A DNA stretch of 64,000 nt. Source: Excoecaria cochinchinensis. Lineage: Eukaryota; Streptophyta; Magnoliopsida; Malpighiales; Euphorbiaceae. The notes under the pieces were generated by a model that saw only the letters and a list, made by a program, of their open reading frames with translations, was not told where the DNA came from and did not search any database. Shown piece after piece: positions 23,052 through 34,428 of the stretch; positions within the stretch are counted from its first letter, which is position 1, and each line of letters opens with the position of its first letter. Made by a program: the position numbers and the translations under genes. Where the stretch lies: NCBI GenBank assembly GCA_947683425.1, contig CANTUQ010000297.1, positions 186,001-250,000 of the forward strand. Direction: 5' to 3'.

Positions 23052-23965
23052 TAGGGGTGAGAAAAAAATTGTTTGACTTGTTTAACCGAAAAATTGAACC
23101 AAAATCAATCCTAAAAATAGGTTAACCTAACCGATTTTAATAGTTAATGGTTAGTATTTTAAAAAAATCGACATTAATGAACTGATTTATTTTTTGCGCA
23201 TGAATCGGTTAACCGAACCGATAACGATATATAAACACTCCTATAGTTTATATATATATATATATATATATTACAATTGTTTTATTTCATTATTTTCATA
23301 TTTAATTATTTATATTTTTTTTAATTTTTATTACTTTAAAATATACTTCAAATTTATTTTAATCTTTTTAAAAAAATATTTTAGTTAATTTATTAATTGT
23401 TCAATATGTTCATATTTAGTATTTATTATTATTATTATATTAACTAAAATTTTCAATAATTTTTTAAAAAAAAATTAAAATTTTTAATATATATGAAAAT
23501 AATATGTGTTAAGTTAAAAAAAATAAAGGAAAAAAGTAACTAGTATTGGATGTATCTATTTTAATAATTTTGTATTTTTAAGTATTTTTGTTACATTTTT
23601 TTTTATTATCTAAAATTTTTAATTTTTTTAAATGGCGATTAATAAGTATAATCCTATATCTAATTAGAGTGATTATGAACTGGTTAATTTATTTACTTAT
23701 TAAGTCTTAATTTTTAAAAATAAAATTACTTATGACCACAAATTTTTTTATTTTAATAACAACAATGTTTTATTATAGTAAAAAAATTTTAATTTTTAAG
23801 TATTTTGAATATTTTAATTTTATTTATGAATAAATTTTATAATTATAGTAATTAACTGATCTAAAAATTTGAAGTTAATAAATTGATTAATTAATTATAA
23901 CGGATGGATTAATAGTTGATATTTTAAAAAAATTGATATTAATAATTTTTTTTTTTAAGATAATG
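23052..23965. mobile_element. Non-autonomous hAT-like element, copy 2, right end lost
   Basis: Starts TAGGGGTGAGAAA and follows copy 1 through the CGGTTAACCGAACCG block, the TA run at about 23248 and the AT-rich interior. It lacks the 201-bp duplication. The similarity fades near 23965 without the expected CTCACCCCTA end, so the right terminus has been deleted or mutated. Confidence 0.7.
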
Positions 23966-24949
23966 GACGGATTCCTGCGAGCAAGTGATATACAAAGTTG
24001 AAAGAGACTGATAGACTCATGATTTATCTAAATGAAGAAAATTGGTGTGTTTGCATTGACAATTTCTTGATAGAAATTATTAGCGTTTTTCTCAATGTTG
24101 GACTTCTTGCAAATATTTAAAATTATATAGTACAATAGATGATAACATGCAAAATTCTTCTGAAAAAGAAAAAGACAATAAAATGCAAAATATTTGATGA
24201 TAGTATAAGGCTTGGGCAAGGAAAGAAAATGCTTTTGGAATAAATATAAATGTGGCAGTGTGTGGTGTAAGAAATGATTGCATAATTAAGAAATGAGTGC
24301 AAAAGTAACAGTGGAATTGACATTTTGGTAGAGAAAGGATGATTGATGTTGAAATATACATATAATCGCAATCCAAAGTGGCCTTACGAAACTAAAATTG
24401 AGGGCTAAGTTGAATATTTAGGTTTCGTCTCCTGCGTATATGCACAAAAATCATTTTGATCGGTTTACAAGAGGGGCATACTGAAAAATTCAGTTGGTAT
24501 TTTCAGTCAATATAACTTGCATATGTATTGCCAATTTAACATGACATGTGACATTTTATCCATTTCATCATGCCATATGTCATGATAACGTGGCATTCAA
24601 TCCCATTTTTTATATTAATGTTTATGCTGATGTGGTATATGTGCCAAGTCATATATTGACTTTGCATTACTTGGAATGTCAAACGTGCAAAACATATTAA
24701 TTGAATATGTCAAGTAAATTTTTCAGTGAGTTATTTACCAGAAAAATGTCAAATGATTTTTCTGTATATAAATGTTAACTTCAATTATTTTTATGAAATA
24801 AAAATTATTTCATTATTTTTGCGTAATTTAGTAAATAGTTTAGTGAAAATGGATAAAACTAATCCAAATTCAAGTAAATTGAAAGAATAATTAAATTCAA
24901 AATTGTTTGAATAGAAGGGCATTATTTTTGTATATACATTTTACTTTAA
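23966..24949. other. AT-rich intergenic DNA
   Basis: No gene recognised. A more mixed-composition patch at about 24530-24720 contains repeated 'tgacatgtgacat' and 'gtcatgataacgtggca' words and may be an old repeat. Confidence 0.4.
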
Positions 24950-24957
24950 AATGTTAT

Positions 24958-25770
24958 TAGGGGTGTGCATCAATCGAGTTTGGGTCAACCCGAACCGAAC
25001 ATGATTAAACCGAACCCTGAATTTTGGCCAAAACCACAACTCGAACTGACCTTAACTTATCGTAGGACCCCAAATCGAAATACTCAAAATTTTTTGGGCC
25101 CCAAACCGAACCGCCTAATCAACTCGACAATCATAAAAAAAATCATGAACAGAAGCCAAAAACACCCAACATTTGCTTACTTAGGTAAATTCAACCAAGA
25201 AAATCCAAAAATAACCAACACAAATATCAAAATCCAGATCTGGATCTGGGTCCTCATTCCTCAGGCACAAATAAAAAATATACGCGCGCGCACACACACA
25301 CACAAAAACCCAAATTTGAATCTGCTTCGGAAGAGATTGTCGTGAGATCGGGATTGGCCTTGCTTCGGAAGAGATCATCGAAAGAGATCGGGACCGGCCT
25401 CATCATTTCGAAAGAGATCTTGCTTCTGAAGAGAACGCTTAGAAGTGATCGGGACTACCCTTCATGGCTGGCAAGTGACCAATAGTGGCAAAGGAAGAAA
25501 AAGGAGAAGAGGGGAGAGAGAGATAGAGGCAGCAAGAGAGAGATAGAGAGAGAGGAGGGAGGGGTGGGTAATTGGGAAAAAAAAAAAAGAGAGTTTATAT
25601 AATATTTTGGTCGGATTCGAATTTTGAAAGTTTTAATCCGATCCGATCTGAACTCGAAGTTTCAAGATTTTTAACATCCGAACATAGTTATCCGAACAAT
25701 TTTACCCGAATAACTAGTTAGGGTAGGATTATTTAGGTCGTTCGGATCGGTTTGAGTTTTGCACATCCTA
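24958..25770. mobile_element. Non-autonomous hAT-like element, copy 3 (813 bp)
   Basis: The ends are TAGGGGTGTGCA and TGCACATCCTA, with flanking octamers AATGTTAT (24950-24957) and AATGTTAC (25771-25778), identical at 7 of 8 positions. Subterminal CGAACCGAAC and CGGATCGG words are dense. The interior differs from copies 1 and 2: it has a CA/CG dinucleotide run at about 25283-25303, three to four imperfect repeats of 'ttcggaagagat' plus 'gagatcgggac' at 25325-25450, and a GAGAGA tract at 25515-25560. No transposase. Confidence 0.8.
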
Positions 25771-25778
25771 AATGTTAC

Positions 25779-26385
25779 TATTAATTTTTTAATTTGTTGG
25801 TGTGCCATCGGCATATTCCATTGAAGGTTGCTTTGTATTTTATGCTAAATACTTAAAGTTCTGTTTGACCAATTTTAGAAGAAAGAAGTTGCTCGGTCCT
25901 CTCAAAAATATACTCTCATCACTGTCATGTTTTCTTTCAATTAAATGAAAAATAATTAATTAATATGGTTGAATTAAACATATTTTTCATATTAATTAGA
26001 GATATATCAGCAAAATGAAAAATAATAATTTATATTTTTTATTTTAAGTCGCACTACATATGTATATATATTTTATCTTTAACAAGTCAATTATAATTAA
26101 AAAAAAAAGGTTGAATTTATTTAAAACAAATAAGAAATAATTAAAGTTACGAAAACAATCTTATCCTCCCATTTTCGCATCCAGAACTTTTTTTTCCTTT
26201 TTTCTTTAGAAAAAAAAGTACGGTTTGAGGTGAAACGATACTATTAAGCTATTAATGATGTCCTAGTATTTAGTAAAGAAAAAGGCATATTTTTTTTTAC
26301 CACAAAGATGATATAATATTTAATTATAATTATAAATATCATTAAAAGAAATTGAATATAAAATATTTTATATTATCCATCAAGC
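25779..26385. other. AT-rich intergenic DNA
   Basis: No gene or named element recognised. Confidence 0.5.
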
Positions 26386-26626
26386 TGGGGACATAGCCAG
26401 AAACTTGGCTATGTGAAGTGAAAATTACAACGATAAATAAAAAAAAAATTATTCACATAAAAAAAATAAGAGAGCCATTTAAATATAGTGGTAGGGTCTA
26501 TTTATTAAAAAATAAAATTATCAAGTTATTTTTTATTTTTGTAATTAGGTGGAAGCAATTTAAAAAAAAAATCAAATTATAAGAGTTATTTCTAAAAATT
26601 TAACCTCAATGACAGCTACATCCCTA
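26386..26626. mobile_element. Small inverted-repeat element (MITE), about 240 bp
   Basis: The left end TGGGGACATAGCCAG is roughly mirrored by GACAGCTACATCCCTA at the right. The interior is A-rich and non-coding. The target duplication is not clear. Confidence 0.45.
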
Positions 26627-26645
26627 TATAAAGCTGACTTTTAAT

Positions 26646-27183
26646 TAGTGGTGAGCAATGATCGGTTCGATTCAATAATTAAACCGAATCGAAATAACTG
26701 AAAATAGATTTATTAAAATTTGGACAAATCGAACCGAAATTATATACTAACCGAACTCAAATCGAACAGATATTTTTCATCGGTTTGGTTCGGTTAACCA
26801 ATAAATCAAAATTTCAAAATTATAATTAAAAAAATTATCCAAAAATTATACAAAATTACAAATCATAAAACTAAAATAAAAACATCCAACTTAAAAAATA
26901 TATATTTATTTAATTTGAGTTCAATCCTTATAAATTGAATTAAAAAATACAAAAAAAAAGTTTATTTTTGTAAAAATTGAAAAAAAAATAACATATATTA
27001 ATAATTATTCGGACAATTCGTTTTTTTTTTTTCGGTTTTTGCCTTTTAAAACCGGATAAATAACAGAAGTCGGTGCTTTTTTTAAACCGAAACCGAACCG
27101 AAAAACCAAAAAATAAAACCAAATCAAAAAAATCGATCGCTTTGTTCGGTTTTTCGATTTGAACCGAAATTTGCTCACCCTTA
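26646..27183. mobile_element. Non-autonomous hAT-like element, copy 4 (538 bp)
   Basis: Perfect 8-bp target duplications CTTTTAAT flank it at 26638-26645 and 27184-27191. The ends are TAGTGGTGAGCAA and TTGCTCACCCTTA. Many CGGTTCG/CGAACCG words lie near both ends. Non-coding interior. Confidence 0.85.
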
Positions 27184-27191
27184 CTTTTAAT

Positions 27192-27814
27192 GGTTAAAAA
27201 GACATAATCTTTAATAACATTAATAATAAGAAAAAAAAAATTGGCAAAAGTATTTTATCATCCAACTCAATTTTACATACTTGAAAAAAAAAATAATAAT
27301 CTAGCTGAATTTCAAGATATGCATACATTACATATTGCTCTAAAAAAATTCAAATGCGAAAATTTGACACTTTTCTACGTGTCATTTAAGAAAGTAATGG
27401 TTGCATTTTGTTTAGTTTAGATAAGCGACATTTTTTTAAATAATATATTTTTTAAAATTATTTAGAAAATAGAGTTATTTTTGAAAATATTTAGAAAATT
27501 AGAGTGTTTTGAGTTAATAATATAATGGAATGCTGCAGTAATTTATCAGAAACATAGAGATCTAGGTGGAAATTCTGCTGCATTTGAAACCATAACAGAC
27601 TGTTGCGATTTCAGATGTAGAAGAAAATATATTGAATATATATAATATATTGAATGCAAATTTCAAATATTAATTTGTGTTGCAGTGGCACAAATGCCTA
27701 TCCACTTTTCTCTTATCTCAACACGTCAAGCACCTTTTTATATTTTTTTTCTATTTTTTTTCATTATTTTTCTTGTTCCTTCCATTTTTTTTTATTTTGT
27801 ATTTTTCCATTTTT
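27192..27814. other. AT-rich left flank of the endogenous virus
   Basis: No gene. 'ttgaatgcaaatttcaaatatt' at 27650-27671 is the inverse of words in the duplicated right flank (36760-36780 and 37300-37320), suggesting the virus entered or adjoins one AT-rich repeat family. A T-rich run directly abuts the viral boundary. Confidence 0.4.
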
Positions 27815-28793
27815 TTAGCCCCGTGGACCATAGAACACACCGAATTGAGCCTGCTGCCAGCCAGGTATGACTGTCCAAATAAACGGCTCTTTCTGGCCAA
27901 CTGGTGGACTATCCTCTTAGGCTGCTCAGCACAGAACAAAATGATCTGTTCTACGGACCAAGGAGTTTAGATAGCAGGATCCCAGACTAAGAGATAAGAG
28001 TATTCTAATGAAAGAGAAAGGAGAAAACTTAGAAACTCATGATGGAACAAAAGGATTTTTTTTATTGCTTACAAACAGCTTGATCCTCAAAAGGATTCAA
28101 GATACATATTTATAGAGCCAGCCAGAGCTAGCTTACATCACACCTTACGCCATAATAGATAAGGAGGAATCTCTTTTTACAAAAGCAACTTTACAAAAGT
28201 GGGAATCTTAAAAGGTACTTTAAGAAATCTACTTTAACTAAAGTGGGAATATATTCCCCTTTTACAAAAGCTACTTTAACTACTTTATTCCTTATGTCGG
28301 ATAGGCTCATTAGATGGAGACAGGTTGAAATCTTCAGGATCAATATCTTCAAAGCGACACTGCGGGGTCCAGTCCAGCTCATCATCATCTTTTCCTTTGT
28401 CCTTTTGCTTAGGTATGGAAAGGAAGTTCTCTGCTACATCTTCAGCAATTGGAGTATCTAGCTGCAGATAAGGATCCTGTGAATCCTGAAACAAAGAGTC
28501 CAAATAGTTTGGTATCTGTGAAAATTCTGCAGTATCAAAAGTTGGTCGTAATAGAGGTAAAGAGGTAAGCTCAATATTATTAAGCTCACATAATGTATTA
28601 TGGAGAGTCTTTTGAAAAGCAGATGACTTATTAAGTTCATAATCCTCTACTACTTCCCAACACCAAGCTTGAGATTGGGTCCATACTGAATTCTGAGCAG
28701 GATTCCACATGTAAGGATGATGGAAAAAGTATACAACAGAAAGTTTTTGTGCTTGCTCAAATGGTTTTTTTCAAATCTTACGGGCTTGGATTT
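27815..28793 (-). repeat. Viral terminal redundancy, left copy
   Basis: Matches 35268-36245 with a few percent of substitutions. In viral sense it holds the last part of the ORF (28285-28793), then TATA box, poly(A) signal and leader, and ends exactly where the primer-binding site would begin. That end point is expected when the linear DNA stops at the minus-strand discontinuity. Confidence 0.9.
28061..28114 (-). promoter_or_regulatory. Viral TATA box and poly(A) signal, left copy
   Basis: In viral sense CTATAAATAT lies at about 28114-28105 and AATAAA at 28066-28061, roughly 40 bases downstream. A promoter closely followed by a poly(A) signal is the layout that lets a pararetrovirus make terminally redundant RNA. 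Confidence 0.6.
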
Positions 28794-29156
28794 GTCTAAG
28801 GAATTCATGGCGCCACCATGATAGTGGTGCATACCATTCCAAAAACTGCCATAGAATTGATCCCTGTCGAGTAGCATCAGTGAGGACATCATATACTTTT
28901 ACAAGAGGGAAAATAATTGCATGGGTATAGAGAACAGAGAGACACCAGAGAAACCAAAGTTCCTCTTCACAGAAGGGTAGGTTTGGATAAATTTTGTACA
29001 GCATTGCCCAAGGTTTATCAATCTGAAAAAGGTTTTTGGTAGGAGAAAGATTTTTCTTGAGTGAGAAGAAAAAATTGCGAGTAGCAAAGTGTTTGATCTG
29101 AGCAGGAGAAATGAGAGAACATTTTGGAGGATGGGATTATTTGTTTGTGGCTGCAA
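28285..29156 (-). pseudogene. C-terminal part of the viral polyprotein, broken
   Basis: Follows the RNase H region. Open pieces include 28771-29004, 28650-28892 and 28285-28710 in different frames, so at least two frameshifts or stops interrupt it. The last piece is acidic (runs of D and E, ending near 'NLSPSNEPIRHKE') and lies within the terminal redundancy; a second copy is at 35737-36245. No named domain is recognised. Confidence 0.6.
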
Positions 29157-29159
29157 GAT

Positions 29160-29365
29160 ATAAGGTGGATGGTTGATTCTTTATGGGACTTGGATCAGGA
29201 CGAAATCTATCCATGAACAAGAGTAAGGGAAACGTTGAAGATTGTAGTTGGAGAGTTGGTTTATGAGAAAGTCGTGAGAGATAATCAGGAATAAGGTTCT
29301 TATCCCCTTTTATATGCTCGACTTGAAAAACAAGAATTCTTGAACAGCGAGCAACCAGAACTATT
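29160..29365 (-). pseudogene. End of viral RNase H domain, cut off from the rest by plastid DNA
   Basis: In the minus-strand reading this stretch carries 'VEHIKGDKNLIPDYLSRL', the classic end of a retroelement RNase H domain (His-Ile-Lys-Gly and a terminal Asp). The first part of the domain lies at 29880-30453, on the other side of the plastid insert. Confidence 0.7.
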
Positions 29366-29525
29366 ACTCACTACATCAAAAAATTTCCATTAATGAAAGA
29401 TGTAAATCCATTGGAAAATCAAAAATACGTATGTCGGATGAAATGGTGGTTGTTGCTATCTGCTCCAATAACGAATCATTGGTTTAACTGAATAACTAAA
29501 TGAATAACTAAATAAAATAGATAGA

Positions 29526-29687
29526 CAGGTTGTCTCTTGCCTGCCCATGGATTCAGCAGCAGTTTGAAAGGTTGACCTATTCGGGAATCTCCGGATCTAC
29601 GCTTATTTTCAACTCCCCGAAGCATTTCGTCGCTTACTACGCCCTTCCTCGTCTCTGGGTGCCTAGGTATCCACCGTAAGCCTTTCC
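29526..29687 (-). pseudogene. rrn23: Plastid 23S rRNA gene, 5' fragment
   Basis: On the minus strand it reads from about the first bases of plastid 23S rRNA ('aggcttacggtggatacc') through 'gaaatgcttcggggagttg' to 'ggcaagagacaacctg'. About 160 of roughly 2,800 bases are present, so it is a non-functional nuclear copy. Confidence 0.92.
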
Positions 29688-29766
29688 GATCGAATCGGTA
29701 TATCAATATCGATTCGATTTGAGATCTCTTATTGAATTGCTCATTTAATGAGCATTCTCAATATTA

Positions 29767-29847
29767 TGCCTTGAAGAGGACTCGAACCTCCACGCTCTTT
29801 AGCACAAGATTTTGAGTCTCGCGTGTCTACCATTTCACCACCAAGGC
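29767..29847 (-). tRNA. trnL-CAA: Plastid-derived tRNA-Leu(CAA), nuclear copy
   Basis: Full-length 81-base leucine tRNA of plastid type, from GCCTTGGTGG to CAAGGCA, with a long variable arm. The anticodon CAA is at 29814-29812. Compared with the common plastid sequence the 3' side of the anticodon stem reads TCTTG rather than TCTCG, which leaves a G-U wobble, a typical C-to-T change in nuclear copies. Expression is unlikely but cannot be excluded, because internal A and B boxes are intact in most tRNAs. Confidence 0.92.
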
Positions 29848-29879
29848 ATCTTGAAAGTGAATGTCCATCGAAGAAGCTG

Positions 29880-30453
29880 GTGATGTGGCACTGACTTCCC
29901 TTTGAAGGAAAGTATCTTTGGAAAAGAAGAGCAATCCATGGTGGCCAATTAGGTGGAACTCAAACCTTTTGATTCCACACTTTACAACTAATATTTCTTT
30001 AAAGGTTGAGTGGTAATGACATTCTGACTTCTTGAATTGACCACTAGCATATCCATAAATACTATGGATGTTGTCTTTTTCTTCCAAAAGTACTGCTCCC
30101 CAACATTCATCATTTGCGTCAATTTGCAATAATCTTTCGCCAGTGGAGGGAATATGAAGAGGTGGCAAATACTGAGTGACTGCTTTTATATGTTGGACGA
30201 ATCTGGAGTGGATATCTGACCAGGGAGGAGGATTATTTTTTAAAAGCTGTGTGAGTGGTTTGGACAGGTTGCTAAAGTGATGGATGAATTGTCTGATGTA
30301 ATTGGCAATTCCAAGGAACTGTTGGACCTCCTTTTGAGACAGATGATGATCTGGAAAGTTGAGAAGTTCCTTTGCTAGGTGTGGCTGTGGTTGATAAGAT
30401 CCATTAGCAAAATACATTCCAAGGAAATCAATCTCCTTTTGTGCAAGAATCAT
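29880..30453 (-). pseudogene. Viral reverse transcriptase C-terminus and RNase H, N-terminal part
   Basis: Includes the RT connection ('FLGIANYIRQFIHHFS') and the RNase H start 'LLQIDANDECWGAVL', where the first catalytic Asp is visible, plus 'FKEILVVKCGIKRFEFHL' with the second acidic residue. A stop separates it from the upstream RT frame at 30454-30456. Plastid DNA replaces or interrupts the downstream part. Confidence 0.85.
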
Positions 30454-30456
30454 TTT

Positions 30457-31250
30457 TTACGGTGAAAGCATAATTCCATGTTTCTTTGTAAGTGAAATGA
30501 ATTGTTGCAGATGAGCTTGATGTGTAGGAACATCTGGGGAGAATAGTAACACATCATCAATGTAGATAAGTGCAAAAGAAAGAATTGATTTGTAAACCCT
30601 TATCATAGACTGTTGAAAAATGGAAGGGGCAGTTTTGAGGCCGAAGGGCATAACAGTCCATTGATAGTGAAAATTAGGAATACAGAAAGCTGTTTTGGGT
30701 CTATCTTCTGGGATTATTCCAAGTTGCCAAAATTCTGCTTTAAGATCAAATTTTGAGAAGATTTGAGCATTATGGAGGTAAGGGAAAAGAGAAGAGATAT
30801 TTGGTAAAGGGTATTTGTTGTCTTTGAGAAAAGGGTTGAGTGGTGTGTAGTCAATAACAAGTCTCTTCTTGCCTCGAACTTATTCAGAATGTTTATTAAC
30901 GTAAAAAGCCTGACAGGCCCAATTAGATTGAGTGGGCTCGATTAAGCACTGGGCTAAAAGTTGAGAACATTCATCTTGGGCTAGAGCAAAATCTTCAGGT
31001 GACATTCCTGGATGAGAGGCCTTAGTAGGATTTATATCTTCAGACTTTTTGAAAGGAAGGAAAATGAAAAATTCTGGCCTGGTTCATAAAGGATTTGGGT
31101 ATTTGGATAGAAAGTCAGTATGGGATATAACACAACAGTAGGTTTCAAGCTAGGTTTGAATCTGGTGAAAAGGACCTGGGTCATAAACAGGGAAAAGTGA
31201 GTGAGTAGTGGTATAGGGCTGGAAGGATTTTTTGTGTTGAAGGCCATTGG
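30457..31250 (-). pseudogene. Viral reverse transcriptase, broken
   Basis: The palm domain carries 'MPFGLKTAPSIFQ' and the catalytic box 'IYIDDVLLF' (YIDD) at about 30550-30580. The N-terminal part lies in other frames towards 31250, with stops at several places (for example near 30880 and 31030). Related to caulimovirid RT by order and motif. Confidence 0.85.
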
Positions 31251-31446
31251 GCTTTATTCGGAGGTGTGGTAATTTGCAATAAGCATCAAAGCCAAACATA
31301 AGATTCTTTCCTGGAAGTTCTGATCCAAAAACATGGATCCAGATGAAACAGTCAGGAAATAACTGGATTTTAATGGGATTTTTGGTTTTGAGCTTGATTG
31401 TGAGAATACCTTTATTAGCTGCTTAGAAGTGTTGAGTGTAAGGAAT

Positions 31447-31857
31447 CTAATGGGAAGAAGGAAGAACTTTTGGGTTAAGAATTGTGTTATGGGCTCTAGT
31501 GTCTATGAAGGCAATTATGCTAATGGGATTAGCATATTTGTCAGGAAATATTTTTGCTGGGACCAATGGAATTGGGTGAGTGGATAAAATGGATTTGGTT
31601 GGAGATGGTAAAAATGGTTCAATGGTTGAGATTTCAGAAATGCTATCAGTTTCAGTATCTTCATCAGAGAAATCAGAATCAGAATACTCAATTGCAAAAA
31701 GAGTATATGGGTCTGGTTCCTCATCTTCAAAGAAGAGTGATTCAATGTCATCATTTTGGATATTAATGGGAGAAGACTGCTGAATCTGTTGAAGCAGTTG
31801 TTGGGACTTTTTCCTTTTAGGACATTTTTTTTGGCAAAGTGACCCTTTTGGCCACAT
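31447..31857 (-). pseudogene. Viral aspartic protease region, active site altered
   Basis: An acidic linker is followed by 'IAFIDTRAHNTIL', the retropepsin active-site region. The catalytic triplet, normally D-T/S-G, reads D-T-R, so the enzyme would be inactive even without the frameshifts. Confidence 0.75.
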
Positions 31858-31859
31858 AC

Positions 31860-34060
31860 AAAATACCGGTCTCCTTTAGGCTTGTGTCTCTTCCGTCGAT
31901 AGAAATGGATTTTCTTATGTTGGTAAGGAGGACGGTTCTGGTAGAACTTCTTCTTCTGATACCTAAACTTTTTATGCTTCTTTGAAGAGTAACATGAACA
32001 ATCTTTTTTGGGAAAACATTTGATCTCCAAATCAGGTCTTTTACATGCTGCCTTTATTTGAGGATATCTGCCTTTCAAGAAAGTGTTCTTGATCATTTTT
32101 TGTGAAGCACAAAGTTGTTCAAGTGCCATGAGAACTCTTTGATAGATTTGCCCAAGTGAAAGAGAATTGATCTGGATACCTTATTCCCTGAGATAGAATA
32201 TCGTACTGTCAGATAGTTGTTCTGGAATTGAGGATAAGAATCCTTGTTTTAAATTGGGATCATTTACTCCATTAAACATATAAAAGAGTTTAGACATCCT
32301 TTTATAATGCTTATCTAGATCCTTGCGGAGAAGAGAACAACATTTCATTTTGAAGAAATTATCTCGGGAGGTATTTTCAAAATATCGTACATCGCCAATG
32401 AACTCACAATGAATCTTCTGGAGAACATAGGTGATAGATTCAGATCTAACAAATTGAGCTTTCGAATATTCATCAAGGCGGGTGAACCAATCTCTGAGTC
32501 TTCCCGTGAATCTGCATTGAAATTCATCAAGGATAGGTTCTAAAGTAGTAACTCCTTGTGGACGTATTCGTACTTTGAGATCGAGCCAAGCAAAGAATTA
32601 TTGGAGACGATCACGCCATTTATCACTGGGAATATCTTCAAATTGGAACCATGGACCATCTACTGGTTTGGAATGAGCAGGAAGAGGAGTGTTATCAGCC
32701 ATTTCCTCTTTTGGTTCTTCTGTCTCATATTGAATAGTGGTACTTTTAGTTGGAGGTGGATCTGCCATGAACAAGGGAAAATGCTTTGGATCTAGTTCTT
32801 CATCTTGAGATATAGAACTAGAGTCACTGTCATTATCAGTACTAGTATATGTAACTACATCATCAATAGTGGAAGATGAAATAACAGATAGCTCTTGCAA
32901 AGCCTTCTGTTTTAATGTGTGAACAAGAGGATTTGGATTTAAGGGTTGTTGGATCATATGAGATGCTGGTGGTTCAGAGATAATAATGCCTTTTTGTTTG
33001 GGATCTGAAGGAGGAATAATTGGTATAGCCGGTGGTTCAGAAGTTGAGGGTATATTTTTGTCAGGAGGTTTAATTACAGGTTGTGGTTGAGGTGATTCAG
33101 AAGATTTCTTAGGTTGTCTAGCAAAATGTTGTCTCATGAACATCTCATAAGAGTAACCTAATACTTCGAGCTCATCCTGAGAAGGTTCAGAATATGATGG
33201 AATTGATACGGAAGGTTAATGAGTGTATGGCATAAAGGTAGAATGATAAAAAGGAAAAGAGGGTATTGGAGAAGGTGATGGAGGAGGTGATGGTTTAACT
33301 AGATCCCTTTTGATAGTTTCAATCTCTGCTTTTAGGCGAGTGGCTTCAGAGGCTTTTGCCTTGAAAGTAACATCATAGATCCGTTGATTAATAGAAGTCA
33401 AAAGTTGCTTATCCAGCTCAGCAACTTGGTTCTGCAATTTTGAAAGCAGTTGATAGGTAGCAGCATTCTGATCTGTGATCTGTGAGCGAAGAGTATCAAC
33501 TCGAGTAGAAACATGATCAACCTTTGTTTTTAGTCGGTGTAAGATTTGTTCTGAGCAATAGAATTCTCAGATTGCCAGTTAAGTACTGCTTCTGCTGGTG
33601 ATACAGATCTGGGAGTTCCTTCAGTGGAAATGCTGGGAGGTTTAACGAATGGTGTTGTTCTAATTTTTGTGGTAGGGTTAACTGTTTCAGAAAGAGTAGG
33701 AAACTCTTTTGTATAGTTACCAGTAGGTTGATACATATAGACAGCAGGAAGAATAGGAGTTTATTGTACTTTGGGTTTCCACATGGAAGGGGTGGTAGAA
33801 CAAGGTTTTCTTGGTGGTGGCTTGGGTAATGGTTTGCATTTTTCTGGATTTGGAGTTGGTGCAGTGGGTGGTTTATACCAAGAAGGAGGAGTATAACTAA
33901 CTGCATAGTCATACTTGACAGAGGGTTGGCCAAGAGTGCCAACGAAGGGATCATCATCTTCATCTAGATGATCTTGGAAACGAGCCTCAGATGAGACTTT
34001 TTTCTTTGCCTTTCTTCGACGTCGCCTGAGATCTTCATCATCCATCTCAGCCTCAAGCAT
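31860..34060 (-). pseudogene. Viral capsid-like region, broken
   Basis: From 5' to 3' in viral sense: an acidic and Arg-rich patch ('DDEDLRRRRRKAKKK', near 34040), Pro/Ser-rich spacer, a possible coiled coil (33216-33437), a Pro/Glu/Ser-rich region (32598-33143), then a Lys-rich domain and zinc knuckle ('VCGQKGHFAKK', near 31860). The knuckle's first Cys position reads Tyr, and a run of A separates its last Cys into another frame. Several frameshifts and stops split the region. Confidence 0.75.
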
Positions 34061-34428
34061 ATCTTGGTAGCAATCATCACAATTACAATTATCCCAATAG
34101 CAATGACCATTCTTTTGAAAGCATAAATGGGATTGCCATTATTATCAAAAGCTTCAATAGGGATTGCTTCTCATGAAGGAAGACATGGCTGCATCATAAA
34201 CTGTGTGGAGAAAACAAATGCTGTGGTGGAATAAGTTGATTCTGTTTCTGGAGAAATGAATTGAGTTTCAATCATGCCATCTGGTTTCTTGAGAAAAACA
34301 GGAGTTGTTGACTAAACAGGCTTTTTCTATTCATGGAGGATCTCATAGCTAGTAAGCCATGACTTTGGGAAGTATTCCAGTAATTGCTCCTTTGTCAACT
34401 GTTTTGGAATCTGAACACAGGTAGGAAC

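Larger units (their letters stand above)
29366..29880. other. Nuclear insert of plastid DNA (NUPT), composite
   Basis: It contains at least two plastid segments that are not adjacent in plastid genomes: the 5' end of rrn23 (29526-29687) and trnL-CAA with its flanks (about 29705-29862). Both are in minus orientation. The flanking sequence at 29366-29525 is probably plastid too, but I cannot identify it. The right border lies between 29862 and about 29940. Near-perfect agreement with plastid sequence as I remember it suggests a fairly young insertion. Confidence 0.85.

Noticed and set aside
25181..25378. Open frames within the third hAT-like element
   Set aside because: They cross CA/CG and GAGA simple repeats; no transposase or host domain is seen.
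29526..29847. Functional organellar rRNA and tRNA genes, or a plastid contig
   Set aside because: Only the first 160 bases of rrn23 are present and both pieces are surrounded by viral sequence in an intron-bearing nuclear context.
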